Shown here: piece after piece, positions 1 through 9,945 of the stretch
Layout: every line of letters starts with the position of its first letter
Numbering within the stretch: position 1 is the first letter of the stretch
DNA from: Lotus japonicus
Lineage: Eukaryota > Streptophyta > Magnoliopsida > Fabales > Fabaceae
DNA length: 64,000 bases
Direction: 5' to 3'
NCBI RefSeq assembly: GCF_012489685.1
Contig: NC_080046.1
Coordinates: 37,349,176 to 37,413,175, forward strand
Notes under the pieces: generated by a model
Databases searched by the model: none
What the model saw: only the letters and a program-made list of their open reading frames with translations
Told to the model about the DNA's origin: nothing
Made by a program: the position numbers and the translations under genes

Positions 1-63
1 CTTAGGTAAGGTCGTCAGGATAGTACAATTGCTTTTGTACTTGGACAGCGACGTGACCTTTAT
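1..63 (-). mobile_element. Ty1-copia (SIRE-like) LTR fragment, outer piece
   Basis: This stretch matches the part of the SIRE-like LTR at 8100-8155 and 18960-19015, including the shared GGTCGTCAGGA and GCTTTTGTACTTGG strings. It continues at 3843 after an inserted solo LTR. It is clearly more diverged from the two young copia elements than they are from each other, so it is an older copy. The window starts inside it. Confidence 0.85.
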
Positions 64-962
64 TGTAACACCCCGATTTCGGTGGCGTCACTTTAGTAAC
101 CAAAAGTAAACTTAATGCGGAAAAACGTGAATATTTTTTTTTTTCGATAATAACTAAGACAAGACTGAAATAGATAAAACCCAAATGCGAAACGCAATAA
201 AACTAATATACAAAATATATAACAGCCCCCGCTGTAAGTAGCAACCTCGTCACGAGTGAACCTCCAGTGACGGGTAATAGAAGAGTAGCGCCCGTAGGCA
301 AAAGTACAAACCAAAAGAAAAGGTTAAGTGTCCGCAACACTATCCCTCAAAACTGAGAATAAGCTGGCCCATCGGCCTGAAACAAGACCTCCTAAGTCCA
401 ACCAACTCTCTGTGATTCTCGTAAAGAACCACACGAAAGCTATAGGTGGGAAACTACCCTGTCCCAAAAGAAACAAATGATGTTCAGAGCTAAGACTCTA
501 CTCCTACACTAATCCCATCTCGAGGAGCTCACACCAGCACTAAGACCTACATGCTAGCGTGGTCGTCGCCCAAATCTGAATTCAGAACGACCTAGTCTAA
601 GTACACCATCCGTCCTCCTCTCACTACCGCGATACGCTCCAGTTTCTGCATCTCAACCCTAGTTCCTCCCGAAGGATGAACCATCATGGATCAGCCCGCC
701 AAAGACATCTGACAAAGGGCGTTTGTTCGCCAAAGCACACACAGAAGACGCGAGGGTCAACTCCAAAGAATTATGTAAATAATAGCACCAATAAATATAA
801 ATGAGATAATAGCCACTTAGGCTTATAACTAGGGATAACATCCTAGGGTTGCATACTTCCACAAAGAATATAACGACTGTAAATCACAGTTAACATGCAT
901 CAAGTAGAACTACAAGTATCAAACACACTCATCATGTAGTCAGATCAGCATAAAACCCGAAT

Positions 963-1130
963 AACGTCACTCTGCTTGGCGACGGAACAAACCGACAACG
1001 TCACTCTGCTTGGCGACGGAACAAAACCACAACGTCACTCTGCTTGGCGACGGAACAAAACCACAACGTCACTCTGCTTGGCGACGGGACAAAACCACAA
1101 CGTCACTCTGCTTGGCGACGGGACAAACCA
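963..1130. repeat. 34-bp tandem repeat, five units, inside the gypsy solo LTR
   Basis: Five units start at 963, 997, 1031, 1065 and 1099. Each opens with AACGTCACTCTGCTTGGCGA and differs by one or two bases from its neighbours. The full-length relative has a different repeat at about the same place in its LTR, so this is a fast-changing minisatellite zone. Confidence 0.95.
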
Positions 1131-1219
1131 AAGGTATTGCCACTTATAGGCTGGGCACCTCGAGACGGTCGTAACACTAGCCTCGTGTTTAACCATTTCT
1201 GCTCGGGCGTCACTTATCG

Positions 1220-1600
1220 CCTTTGGCTATAGTCAAGACGGTACAAACTCTACATGGTCTGACCATTTCTGCTTGCTATGCCGAACATCAACAGGCACGA
1301 TACAACTCTACATGGATGATCGTTACCTCCTGTTGTGCCAGGTATAGTCAGGACCGATCCAACTCTTCATGGCTGATCGTTACTTCCTGCTATACCGAAG
1401 TACTCTGCTTGGCACTTCATAACAACACATAGCTGCTCCAACAGCACAAGAGTATCAAATACTCGGGAACTATCAATTCCCCGGACTTATCCCCAGGATA
1501 GCCCAACAACATAGCTGCTCCCACAGCACAACAACAAACGCTGCTCCAACAGCCCGACATCAAACGCTGCTCCAACAGCACAACAACGACATACTCAACA
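1220..1600. repeat. Degenerate repeats in the gypsy solo LTR
   Basis: Two further repeat families follow the 34-bp array. One is a roughly 60-bp unit built on CAACTCTACATGG/CTGATCGTTACTTCCTG (about 1235-1400). The other is a short unit, GCTGCTCCAACAGC and variants, repeated four times at 1431-1590. They are too diverged to give exact unit borders by eye. Confidence 0.7.
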
Positions 1601-3842
1601 CTTGGATCTGACGACACTTCTCGTTTTCCAAAACTATGATTTTCATCCAAAGCCTCCTTTCGAGATTATTACCCTTACTTAAAGATTTAGAGGTTGTTTA
1701 ATGTCTTATGAATTTTCTTTTCAAAATAATATCCTTTTTAGTCTTATCGCAATTCCTATAAGTTCTCGGGGATCTTCGAATCCCCAAATGACTCCAGAGA
1801 ATGTCTCGATCCATAAACCCTATACAAGGCCCGAACCTCGTTCGTCCTATCAAACTTTCTCAAAACTCTCAAAATAAAATCGGCATGACCTGCCCGCTAT
1901 TCTCACCGTTCAGAATCTCAGATTTCCAGTGTAAAGCATATTTAAATCATCACAATCAACAACATGTCATATATCAAGAAATCTCAACATTAACACTTAG
2001 CACTTAGCATATAAAGCATGCACCACACATCCTAGATTACCCACATAGCACATAGCATGTAAGTCAATCTTCAAAAACATTCAGTAGATGAATCATCTAC
2101 ATTGTCAGCCGAAGCCTCAGAAAACATTTTCAATCACACACAATCTCAGTGCATAAACAGTAAACAATGTCGAAATATCGACCCTAAGCATTAACTAGAG
2201 ATTCAGTGAGAAGCCCTCACCTGTAGGTTCTCCAGAATAATCAACTAGTGCTTCCTCGCACTCAAAGTGTTGTTCCTCAGGAAATTCCTCAAAAGTTCCT
2301 TTAAAACAAAATCACAGAAATACTATCAGAATCTATCGGAAACTAAGCTATCGATACTTACTAAGGTTACTCGAAGTAATCTATACTCTAAGGTACGATA
2401 ATCTAGCGCGAAAGACAAGTTTTCGGAAAAAGGAAATTTCTTCCTCCCCCTTAATAGGGCTCGGCCACTTTGGCTAATTATGGGGCTCGATTTTTCTTCG
2501 ATCAAACTTGGTTCCTATGCTTTCATAAGCCGTAACTAAGGGTATTCTGAACTCGGAAAAATTATCGGATCGAAAACTGTCGCAGGGGTATTTTGGTCAT
2601 GATTTTTAACTTAGGATTTTCAAAACTGAAATCCCAAAAATAAAATTTTGCAGGGACGTCACCAACGACGTTTATGACAACTAATCCTACTAGCACTAAG
2701 CTAAGGTGATAGTTTTCAGCCTAAAGGTTGAAGCTTTACTCCAAAAACTCCAAAATGGGTATTTTAGGCTAAAATCGATTCCGGCGGAATTCCGGCGACA
2801 TAACGGAAAATCTAATCCGGCAGAAGTGATCTTGGGCACATATAGAAGAGGTTTAGAATCAGAAATGAAAGATTCAGGATAGTTTTGCAAAAACCCATAA
2901 ACTATCCACTCAGAAAACTCTACAGAAAAGCTATGGAAAAAGCGATCAGAGGTAAGGATTAGCGACTATACCTCGAAACCTTGAAGCAGCAACTGATTAA
3001 TCAACGATCAAGCAAGAAATGAAGAAAATCTCTCCTCCTCCTCTCCTATGCAAACTCGCGGCCTCCTTGGGAAGAAATGGTGGAGTTTTGTGATTTCTTC
3101 TCACTTGCTTGCTATATATAGAAAATGGTAATTCGCGGGAAAATGAAAGTTTCGCGAATCTGATTTTTCCGGCATCATTCTCCATGAATTCTAAGATAGG
3201 TTTTGGCAAAGGAATTCCTAAGCTAAGAAGATGTCTCCTTGTATTTTTGGCAACTAATGCAAAGTCGGTGCAAAGTCGGTGTAAAACTATTTTACCCGAT
3301 AAGTTGCTTTTTGCATCGAATGTCGGAATGGAAAACTTCCTTCTGAAGAAAGATTGAAATCATCAAGAGAAATGGGTGTACGCGTGTAGAATATCCATTT
3401 GAAGCTCTGAATAGATAAAGTCTTCATTGTCGAGAAATTCTAGGGTTTTGAAATACCAGGGATTCGGTTTCGGCAAACTTCCGATGATTGGAATCGGACG
3501 TTCGTAGATCCTAGAGTTTCGCCTCGAAACGATTGTGATATATGGAAAAAGAGAAGTTCTAACATTTCTCTGAAGATTTTTGGAATTAACTTCCGTCGTG
3601 CCTAAAAGTGAAAATCAGCTATATACTAGGGTTTCTGACCTAGGTTTAAGCGTATAACGATCGTGCTATAACTTAAATCGACTTCGATACAATCCTTAGA
3701 CTTTTCCTGAACTTTCTCCTTCATACATTTATTTCATTTACTAAACTCTTGTTCAGGTTTCCCTTCGCCATGCATCAAACCTACTGGTGAATAAGAATTT
3801 ATTCACTTGGTATAAACTGAAAAACTTGGGCCTTACATTTAT

Positions 3843-4373
3843 CCTAGTTGACTTCTGATCAGAGCGATGCTTCATGTCGGAACTTGTGAAGCTTGGTGAT
3901 CAGAGTCAGAGGGAAGCTTGGATCCTTTGACCTTCATAACTTCTGCTTCTGTACCTCAGTATAAAGTACTTGGTCTTCAGAGCCAGCTTACTCTTGGACT
4001 TCAGAGTCTTCACTTCTCAGCTTCTGGACCTTCAGAACTTTTGATCCTTCAGAGCCTCTGGACCTTCAGAGCTTCTAGACCTTCAGAACTTCTGGTCTTC
4101 AGAACTTCAAGTGATTTGAATCCATATCAGAGCTTGTAAACTTCTGAAGCATATACTACTGTTCAAAAGAACATAGTGAGTGCGAAAGCGTTGTACAGGT
4201 TACTCTTTGGGCATAGTGCTTCTGATAAGTGTGAGTATTGACCAGAGTCAGAGCCTGTCACATAAACACTCAGAAAACAACGTTAGAGTACCATAATTGT
4301 TCATACACAATAGTTAACATGTAATCATCAAAACATAGAGTTGTACTACATGATCAAATCTTGATCTTTCACA
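3843..4373 (-). mobile_element. Ty1-copia (SIRE-like) LTR fragment, inner piece
   Basis: This continues the LTR interrupted at 63. It holds the family's CTTCTGATCAGAG, the run of TTCAGAGC/CTTCTGG motifs, and the terminal ATAGAGTTGTACTAC...TTGATC segment that ends the LTRs at 8698, 19558 and 57091. It ends at 4373 and Tat gag sequence follows directly. No copia internal region is present beside it, so it is a solo LTR or a truncated element. Confidence 0.88.
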
Positions 4374-4990
4374 TTTTACCGCATCATTCGCCCCGTCAAT
4401 GACCATCTTAGTATTGAAATACCGCAAATGGTCTATCGGGTCGGCTTCGCCCGCATACATGTCTAGTGTCTAGTGCCTAGTTTGGAATCTCCACTGCAGC
4501 CACAATGGGCGCAAAAGGTTGAAAGTCTACCACATCCTCTGCATCCACACGTTGGTCGCGCCTTAGGTCCCTCATTTGGTTAAGATATTCAACCTGAGCC
4601 TACAAATGCTCATTTTGGCGTTGCACCGCCTGAATGGTGTCCAACACCTGCCTGAGTTCTGTATAGGGTGTTCCTAATGCTTGACCCTGCGCCTGAACGG
4701 GTGTTTATACTTGTTGATCACCCAAGTAATCGTTATCCGGAGTAGGAAGCTTCGTTTTAAGGCCCAAGTCTGACCTTGCCACCAAACCCGCTGGCTGCAC
4801 CGGGTTCTCAGGCTCCGCCACCGATGCTTCATCGAAGGAAGCCTCCTGCTCCCCTTCTGGTTCAAGCTGGATCGCTTGAGCATGACTCTTACCTCCACTA
4901 TGACGTCCACCACCACAACGGCGTGGTGCACGTCTGGCACATGAACACGTCTCCATGAAACTGAATCTGCCTCTATCACGTTAGTGGAAG
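4374..4990 (-). pseudogene. Tat-type Ty3-gypsy gag remnant (element E)
   Basis: Translating the minus strand gives, across stops and at least one frameshift, a gag-like stretch. It contains RQVLDTIQAVQRQNEHL, then VEIPN, and in another frame YAGEADPIDHLRYFNTKM, the typical start of a Retrotrans_gag domain in Tat elements. The 5' end faces the PBS and LTR at 5007-5407, the expected order for a minus-strand element. It is cut at 4374 by the copia LTR. No continuous frame remains, so no function is expected. Open frames on the plus strand here are shadows. Confidence 0.75.
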
Positions 4991-5006
4991 AAAAACCGCT
5001 GAGTTA

Positions 5007-5025
5007 GAGCCACAGACGGCGCCAA
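5007..5025 (-). other. Primer binding site of Tat element E
   Basis: Read on the minus strand directly after the LTR, the sequence is TTGGCGCCGTCTGTGGCTC. The TGGCGCC start is a common plant gypsy PBS; I cannot fix the tRNA identity. Its position fixes the inner LTR edge at 5026. Confidence 0.75.
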
Positions 5026-5407
5026 TGTTCTGGTCTAAGGTTAATAAATGGATATCAAGCATCCTAATAAAACCCTAGCAGAGCTAAGAGAATATGAATG
5101 ATGTAAGAATAAGGGAATAATCTCATTAATTATCAAAAAGGTGTCTGGTACAAGGTGAGGACTCCCCTTTTATAGTAGGAGTGATCCTTATCTAAAATAT
5201 TCTTGGATTTGGGCCTTGTATAATCTCAATGCAAATAAGACAAATACACATAATACAAGTGTGAATAAGACAAAATGAACTTGGGGCCACCTCTGTGATC
5301 CGGGACACACGTCTTCACGCTGCATCCATCCGCTAGCCCGGATACCCGCCCAAGGGTATCAACTTTAACGGGCGAGGCTATGGGCTTGTACTAGCCCGCC
5401 CGGTTCA
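5026..5407 (-). mobile_element. Tat-type LTR, 5' LTR of element E
   Basis: On the minus strand it begins TGAACCGGGCGGG and ends CCAGAACA, about 382 bp. It aligns along its length with the LTR at 23422-23806, sharing the GTACAAGGTGAG, CCCCTTTTATAGT and ATAAGACAAA segments. A minus-strand TATA box (ACTATAAAAGGGG) sits near 5166-5177. AT-rich, apparently unrelated DNA follows at 5408. Confidence 0.8.
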
Positions 5408-6207
5408 GATATCTATATATCTATATCCCAAATTGGCTTGTGGCACAAAAACATCTCTTGTTCTGCATTTTTTTTTCCCAATTTAAACGAAGTTGCAAAA
5501 CTCTCAATTCACAACTCACGTAAATTGCTTCTGTAAATGAAAATTGGAAACACAAATCATAATCAATTGTAATTATGTGTAGTGTATATCAAGTTCTTGG
5601 AGAGTGGGAAAGAGGGAGATGATAATTTATGTGATACATTTACTATTCCAAATCTTGTACTTCATATTAATATAAAGTTTGGTTTATTTAAAAAAATTTA
5701 CTATTCCAAATTAAATAAGGGTAAAAATGTCAAAAAATAATTAATAAGGTACACATTTCTATTTGGTTCTTATAAAAAGGACCAAATACCACCACTCACT
5801 TAGTTTTTATATATAGGAACAGAGGAAGTATTATAGATATGTTCAAATTATTTTCACCAAAGTGGAACCTATATTTGAATTGATAATAATCAAATTCTTT
5901 CTCATGTTTGCTTTTCATTTGTTTCTCAAGCTGAACAATTTTGACAAATATTTTCTATTTTTCACCAAATACCATGCATCGTCATTACAGACTTTAAATT
6001 CAGCCAGTGAGAAAAGAAAAAAAAAATCCTAGTTGGTATCCTCTGACCAAAAGTGGAGAGAGTTTGGAGGAGTACTGGAGAGAGATTGGTGTGCCTTTTA
6101 ATTAGCCTCTTTATTTTGAGGAGAAATAGAGACATACATTTTTTTTTTAAAAAAAATTCCTCTTTGCCTTTTTTTTAGTTGTTTAACCAGCGGAAATACA
6201 ATTATTG
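5408..6207. other. AT-rich stretch without a gene
   Basis: No open frame of interest. It holds a direct repeat ATTTACTATTCCAAAT (5638 and about 5695). A GGAACAGAGGAAGTA string near 5817 resembles the end of a Stowaway-type MITE, but I could not find a matching opposite end. It is treated as old non-coding host or decayed repeat DNA. Confidence 0.6.
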
Positions 6208-6422
6208 ATCGCGTCAGCTTTGCATCGGTTTAGCCGGCGCTAAAGAGTGAAAAATTAGCGTTGATGTTGGGGTCTTCGCAAAACTTTTACGCTAAAATAA
6301 TCATTTTTTATAGTGTTAAATTTTAAGTAAATATGTGGTATCTGGTTCTTTTGATGGTGTAGACTATTAGTGCAAACTCTTCTCAAGCTTTAGACTTTCA
6401 TGTCCCCCAACGCTTCTAGAAT
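6208..6422 (+). repeat. Left arm of a 215-bp inverted repeat
   Basis: This arm pairs with the reverse complement of 21134-21350, with most bases matching over about 215 bp. Inside it, at 6309-6315, is TATAGTG preceded by a T-run and TTTTAGCG-type motifs, which is what a CACTA transposon end looks like on the opposite strand. The arms are 1.7 kb apart once the nested MULE is removed. Confidence 0.8.
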
Positions 6423-6669
6423 TTGATCCTCCAAGACCCGTTGGACACTTTAGTCCAACCATGTTGAGGAGTAATCTTCCTTATGAGACAAGTATGAGGA
6501 CGCTCAACAAATTTTGTGCATGTTGGTTTGACATTAGATCAACATTAACGTGATTTAACATATCTCACCACGCCAACGGAAAAACTAGAATATGTCATGT
6601 TGAATTTAACGTGAATCAGAAAAGTTGAATTCAATATATTAACTTTGACGTAGATTCATATTGAATTTA

Positions 6670-6800
6670 GGCTTAATTGCACTTTTGGTCCCCTATGTTT
6701 CACCTATGTGCAATTTTCATCCCCTTTGTTCTAATTGCGCGATTTTGGTCCATTTTAGATCACTTTGTGCCAATTGGGTCCATCCGTCAGAACTAACGTC
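6670..6800 (+). repeat. MULE left terminal inverted repeat
   Basis: It matches the reverse complement of 19975-20101 with a few substitutions and a small deletion. It runs from GGCTTAATTGCAC to CAGAACTAACGTC; similarity stops inward of 6800. Confidence 0.9.
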
Positions 6801-7064
6801 CAAGGTGGCCTGCGTGTCTTTCATTAATGACGTGGCCCTTTTCAGTGGGTCCACTTTGGCTGATGTAATACTATAACAAAACAAAAAAAATTCTAGGTCA
6901 TGTGAGTGTCATGTGAGGGTCATGGGATTAAATGAATCTCCTTCTTCCCCAAATCTTGTCTGAAATGTTCCCCAATTCTTGACCTAGGTTTAGAGTTTCT
7001 CTCATTCTTCCCCAAATCTTCCATACTCTTCCCAATTTTTTGACTCAGAAGAACTCCGGCTGCC

Positions 7065-7463
7065 ATGAATCGTGGAGAGCACCAGGTTGCGCCTTCGTTT
7101 GCGAGCACGATGAACGATTCCTCTGTGCGAAGAAGACTCGTTTGTGACTGTGGGGTTGTATCTCCATTGAAGACGTCATGGACCAAAGAAAACCCAGGGC
7201 GGCGGTTTTATGGGTGTGGGTTATATCAGGTAAGAAGCACTTAATTTTTCCATTGTTTTTCTGAATTTGATGTCTAAACTCAAGTAATTTCATTTTGTCA
7301 GGGAAGGAAAATGAGGTGTGGGTTTTATGAATTGATTGCTTGGTTACTTACTATGGTTGAAGGCATGAAGAAGAAGGAGAAATTTTTAGTTTGTTGTCTA
7401 GTAATTTGCTGTGTAGTTATGTTGGCTTTGGTCATTGTAATTGGTTACTTGTTGCTGTGCTAG
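7065..7463 (+). CDS. Small GRF-type zinc-finger protein with C-terminal membrane helix, carried by the MULE
   Basis: Two exons, 7065-7229 and 7302-7463, are joined across a 72-nt intron with GTAAG donor and TTGTCAG acceptor, giving 108 residues. Residues 27-30 are CDCG, followed by a T-x-x-N-P-G-R-R-F-Y-G-C block (40-51) and, after the splice, R-C-G-F-Y-E (60-65). This is the zf-GRF pattern, a zinc-binding fold that contacts nucleic acid in known proteins. Residues about 83-107 are hydrophobic (LVCCLVICCVVMLALVIVIG) and look like a membrane anchor. The frame is intact through the splice and stops 27 nt before the copia insertion. It may be a captured host gene or a gene long resident in this MULE family. 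Expression is unknown, and no clear TATA box is seen upstream. Confidence 0.8.
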
Positions 7464-7490
7464 TGAGATATTTATCTGAGATGTTTAGGA

Positions 7491-8698
7491 TGAAGGTATG
7501 AAAAACGGTAGAAAGGGGGGGGTTTGAATAACGTTTTCAGTATAAAACTTCCACCTTAAAGATTTTGACAAATCTTTCGAGAACTTAAGTGCTAAAGATA
7601 AGAGATAGAAAAGCACACAAGGATTTTATCCTGGTTCACTTGATAAATCACTCAAGCTACTCCAGTCCACCCGTTAAGGTGATTTCTTCCTTCTTAGAAT
7701 GAAGGCAATCCACTAATCAGGTTAGAGTTACAACTGCACTTGAAACCTACAAGTGACTAACAATTACACTGACTTAGCTCACACTAAGATTCACTCTCTT
7801 AGTCTTCTCTAGGATCCGATCAACCTTGATCTCCTAAAGGAACTAAACAAACTGTTTATCAAAGAATTGTTTACAAGAGATTTGCTTCTAAAAAGCTAAT
7901 AGTAAACTCAATGAATTTCAGATGAAAGAAAACTTAGAAGATTTTGAATATGTCTTGCGTATGTGAATGCTTCTTCGCCGTTTCTTTCAGTCTTCAGCCT
8001 CTTTATATACTCCAAGGATTAGGGTTGAGCGATGCATGGGAAATGCTACCGTTGGAGGGCAGTTCTGGAAAATCCAGCTTCTGCTGTGGCTGAGAACGTT
8101 AGGTAGGTCGTCAGGAAGGTACAGTAGCTTTTGTACTTGGATAGCGACGCGACCTTTAAACCTAGGAGACTTCTGATCAGGGGAATGCTTCATATTGGAA
8201 CTTGTGAAGCCGGTTGATCAGAGTCAGAGGGAAAGCACAGATCCTCTGACCATTGTATCTTCTGATTCTGAACTCAGAGGGAAGAACATGGCCTTCAGAG
8301 TTTCTTGCTTCTGGACTTCAGAGTTTCCACTATTCAGCTTCTGGATCTTCAGAGTCTTCTACACCATCAGAACATCTGAGCCTTCAGTGTTTCTTGGTTA
8401 TCAGACTTTCTGGATCTTCAGAACTTCTAGTGACTGAGTCCACATCAGAGTTTGTATAACTTCAGAACTTCTGAAGCTTTTCCACTGTTCATACTGAACA
8501 TGGTGAATGCGAAAGCGTTGCTTGGGTCACTCTTTATACACAGTGCTTCTGATTTGTGTGAGATTGAGTTGAGGTCAGAACCTGCAAATAGCACACTCAG
8601 AAAAACACGTTAGAGTACCACAATTGTTCATATCAAAAGGTTAACTTGTAATCATCAAAACATAGAGTTGTACTACTAGATCAAAACTTGATCTTACA
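7491..8698 (-). repeat. copia 1 3' LTR
   Basis: On the minus strand it reads TGTAAGATC...CATACCTTCA, bounded by TG/CA. It is rich in TCAGAG and CTTCTG words, including TTCAGAACTTCTGAA at 8461-8475, a 7-bp palindrome around one base. It is nearly identical to 18352-19558. Short open frames inside recur in every LTR copy and show no sign of coding. Confidence 0.96.
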
Positions 8699-8715
8699 AT
8701 CTCCCCCTTTTTGAT
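8699..8715 (-). other. Polypurine tract of copia 1
   Basis: On the minus strand AAAAAGGGGGAGAT abuts the 3' LTR. This is the expected primer site for plus-strand DNA synthesis. Confidence 0.9.
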
Positions 8716-8864
8716 GATGACAAAACTAAGATTTTTGATGAACAATTCTTAAACATTAAACTGAATTCACTCAGAGTTTAGAGATATAGAATAAGACTTA
8801 TCCTGATGTGAATAGTTTATCTTGCTCATTCTGAATTCAAGTCACTGCTTGATTCTGAGCTTAG

Positions 8865-9252
8865 CTCCCCCTGAATCTAATACTTGATGAAAACGTTAGT
8901 AAAGTCTAGATTCTGAGCTAAATAATATAAGAGTTCAGAGTGAAAAACTTAAGACATAGATGAAAATCGAGTAATCAGAGCGCATAAGTAATCAGAGTCA
9001 TGGACAAGGTATCAGAGTCTTGGGTATCAGAGTCAACTTATAATCACTTCAGAAGAAGTGAAATGTATTCCTTGTATTTGCCCAGTGACACATCTATGGT
9101 CATGAAGGTGGAACTCTTAAAATCTCCAAAAGAAAAATAAATCACACTAACACATCTTACACATCAAAAACTGGGTTTACTCCCCCTTTTTGTCATAAGC
9201 AAAAAGCTTGGGGTGTGAAAAACTTAGCTTGAAGTACAAGGTACTCCCCCTT
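8865..9252 (-). repeat. Three extra polypurine-tract-like motifs
   Basis: Besides the tract at the LTR edge, purine runs built on AGGGGGAG occur at 8865-8872, 9180-9192 and 9244-9252. The one at 9180 repeats the AAAAAGGGGGA core. All three positions are kept in copia 2 (46379-46386, 46696-46709 and 46760-46768). Confidence 0.75.
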
Positions 9253-9439
9253 AGAGAAGGTCTAAGTTTAAAGAAAAAGAAAATTATGCAAGAATCAGAG
9301 TTAGGCGAAATAAATAGAAGAGTTAATGCAGGAGAAGAACGTTTACCACCGGTCAAGTGAGTAAAGAGAAGGGTCAGTTACCAAGAACTTAACCTCGAGA
9401 AACTGTAGAAGCATTAACTTTCAGAGAGAAAGTGAAGCC

Positions 9440-9447
9440 TATATAAA
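9440..9447 (+). promoter_or_regulatory. TATA box for the antisense gene of copia 1
   Basis: TATATAAA lies 57 nt before the ATG at 9504, on the strand opposite gag-pol. This spacing leaves a short leader of about 25-30 nt. Copia 2 has TATAAAA at the matching place (46959-46965) within a well-conserved block. No experimental support can be seen here. Confidence 0.6.
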
Positions 9448-9503
9448 GTGTTGGAGAGAGAGGTAAGCTTCACACCTCGAACAATTTTCAGTAAGGAAAA
9501 AAA

Positions 9504-9896
9504 ATGGCATCATACATCGTAGCACTAGAAGAGCTGAGGAAGAAGGCCTTTGAGGAGGACTTGTTCCTGAACATCAGGCATCCAGAGGGTACAACGACCA
9601 TCGCGGAGCTGACACGGACACTGCTGGAAGAGGACCTGCGTCCAGAGTTGGAGAGAGACCTGAGGGAATTTCTTGCCTTCGTTGAGGAGGTGCAAGAACT
9701 CAGCCGGCTTGAACTCAAGCTGCTGGAAGAAAAAGAAAGTTTGGAAGAGAAGCTCAAGACTGCAGAAGAGATTCTGGAGAGGGATGAGCTAAAGAACAGG
9801 CTCAGCAACATCCAGCATGTACTGGAGCGTCTGGAGAAGGATAGGTCAGAGCAGCGCCAGGAGTGCAGAAGAATGAGGAGGGATCCTCCATTCTAG
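9504..9896 (+). CDS. Antisense coiled-coil protein of the copia element (130 aa)
   Basis: The frame runs opposite to gag, pol and env, between the env-like ORF and the 3' LTR. It encodes a Glu/Leu/Arg-rich, almost wholly helical protein with heptad-like Leu spacing from about residue 60 to 112, and no membrane segment. It ends in RRMRRDPPF. The start has strong plant context (AAAAAAATGGCA), a TATA box 57 nt upstream and AATAAA 44 nt after the stop. Copia 2 holds a homologue about 65-70% identical in protein, with conservative changes (K/R, D/E, I/V) and the same C-terminal motif in a shifted frame. By my hand count of about 113 codons, roughly 35 differ silently and 35 change the residue, which suggests purifying selection. 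The family is not one I recognise. Confidence 0.72.
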   Translation: MASYIVALEELRKKAFEEDLFLNIRHPEGTTTIAELTRTLLEEDLRPELERDLREFLAFVEEVQELSRLELKLLEEKESLEEKLKTAEEILERDELKNRLSNIQHVLERLEKDRSEQRQECRRMRRDPPF

Positions 9897-9939
9897 ATTT
9901 TAGGGAAAGAATGTATGATGTAAACATAAAAATATGATG

Positions 9940-9945
9940 AATAAA
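9940..9945 (+). terminator. AATAAA polyadenylation signal of the antisense gene
   Basis: AATAAA lies 44 nt after the TAG stop on the same strand. The equivalent AATAAA in copia 2 is at 47464-47469. Confidence 0.5.

Larger units (their letters stand above)
64..3837 (-). mobile_element. Ty3-gypsy (Tekay/Del-like) solo LTR
   Basis: The element runs from TGTAACACCCCGATTTCGG to ...GGGCCTTACA and is the reverse complement of the LTR of the full-length gypsy element at 34706-38835. The direct repeat TTTAT lies on both sides (59-63 and 3838-3842). No gag-pol lies inside, so this is a solo LTR left by recombination between two LTRs. It is 3774 bp against 4130 bp in the full element; the difference sits mainly in the minisatellite zone (963-1600) and in the region matching 38000-38300. 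It interrupts an older copia LTR. Confidence 0.93.

Noticed and set aside
963..1130. Regularly spaced 34-bp repeats that look superficially like a CRISPR array
   Set aside because: Units are directly contiguous without unique spacers, in plant DNA, inside an LTR. It is a minisatellite.
4674..4979. 101- and 83-codon minus frames near the Tat E LTR
   Set aside because: They do not match the gag frame and are out of register with the gag words that can be read; treated as chance frames in decayed gag.
8195..8459. Frames in the copia LTR repeated at 19055 and 56588
   Set aside because: Low-complexity TCAGAG/CTTCTG DNA gives open frames by chance; they are present only because LTRs are copied, and are broken by indels in 45724-45969.
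8461..8475. Heat-shock element in the copia LTR
   Set aside because: TTC and GAA alternate with one-base spacers, not the two-base spacing of a heat-shock element.
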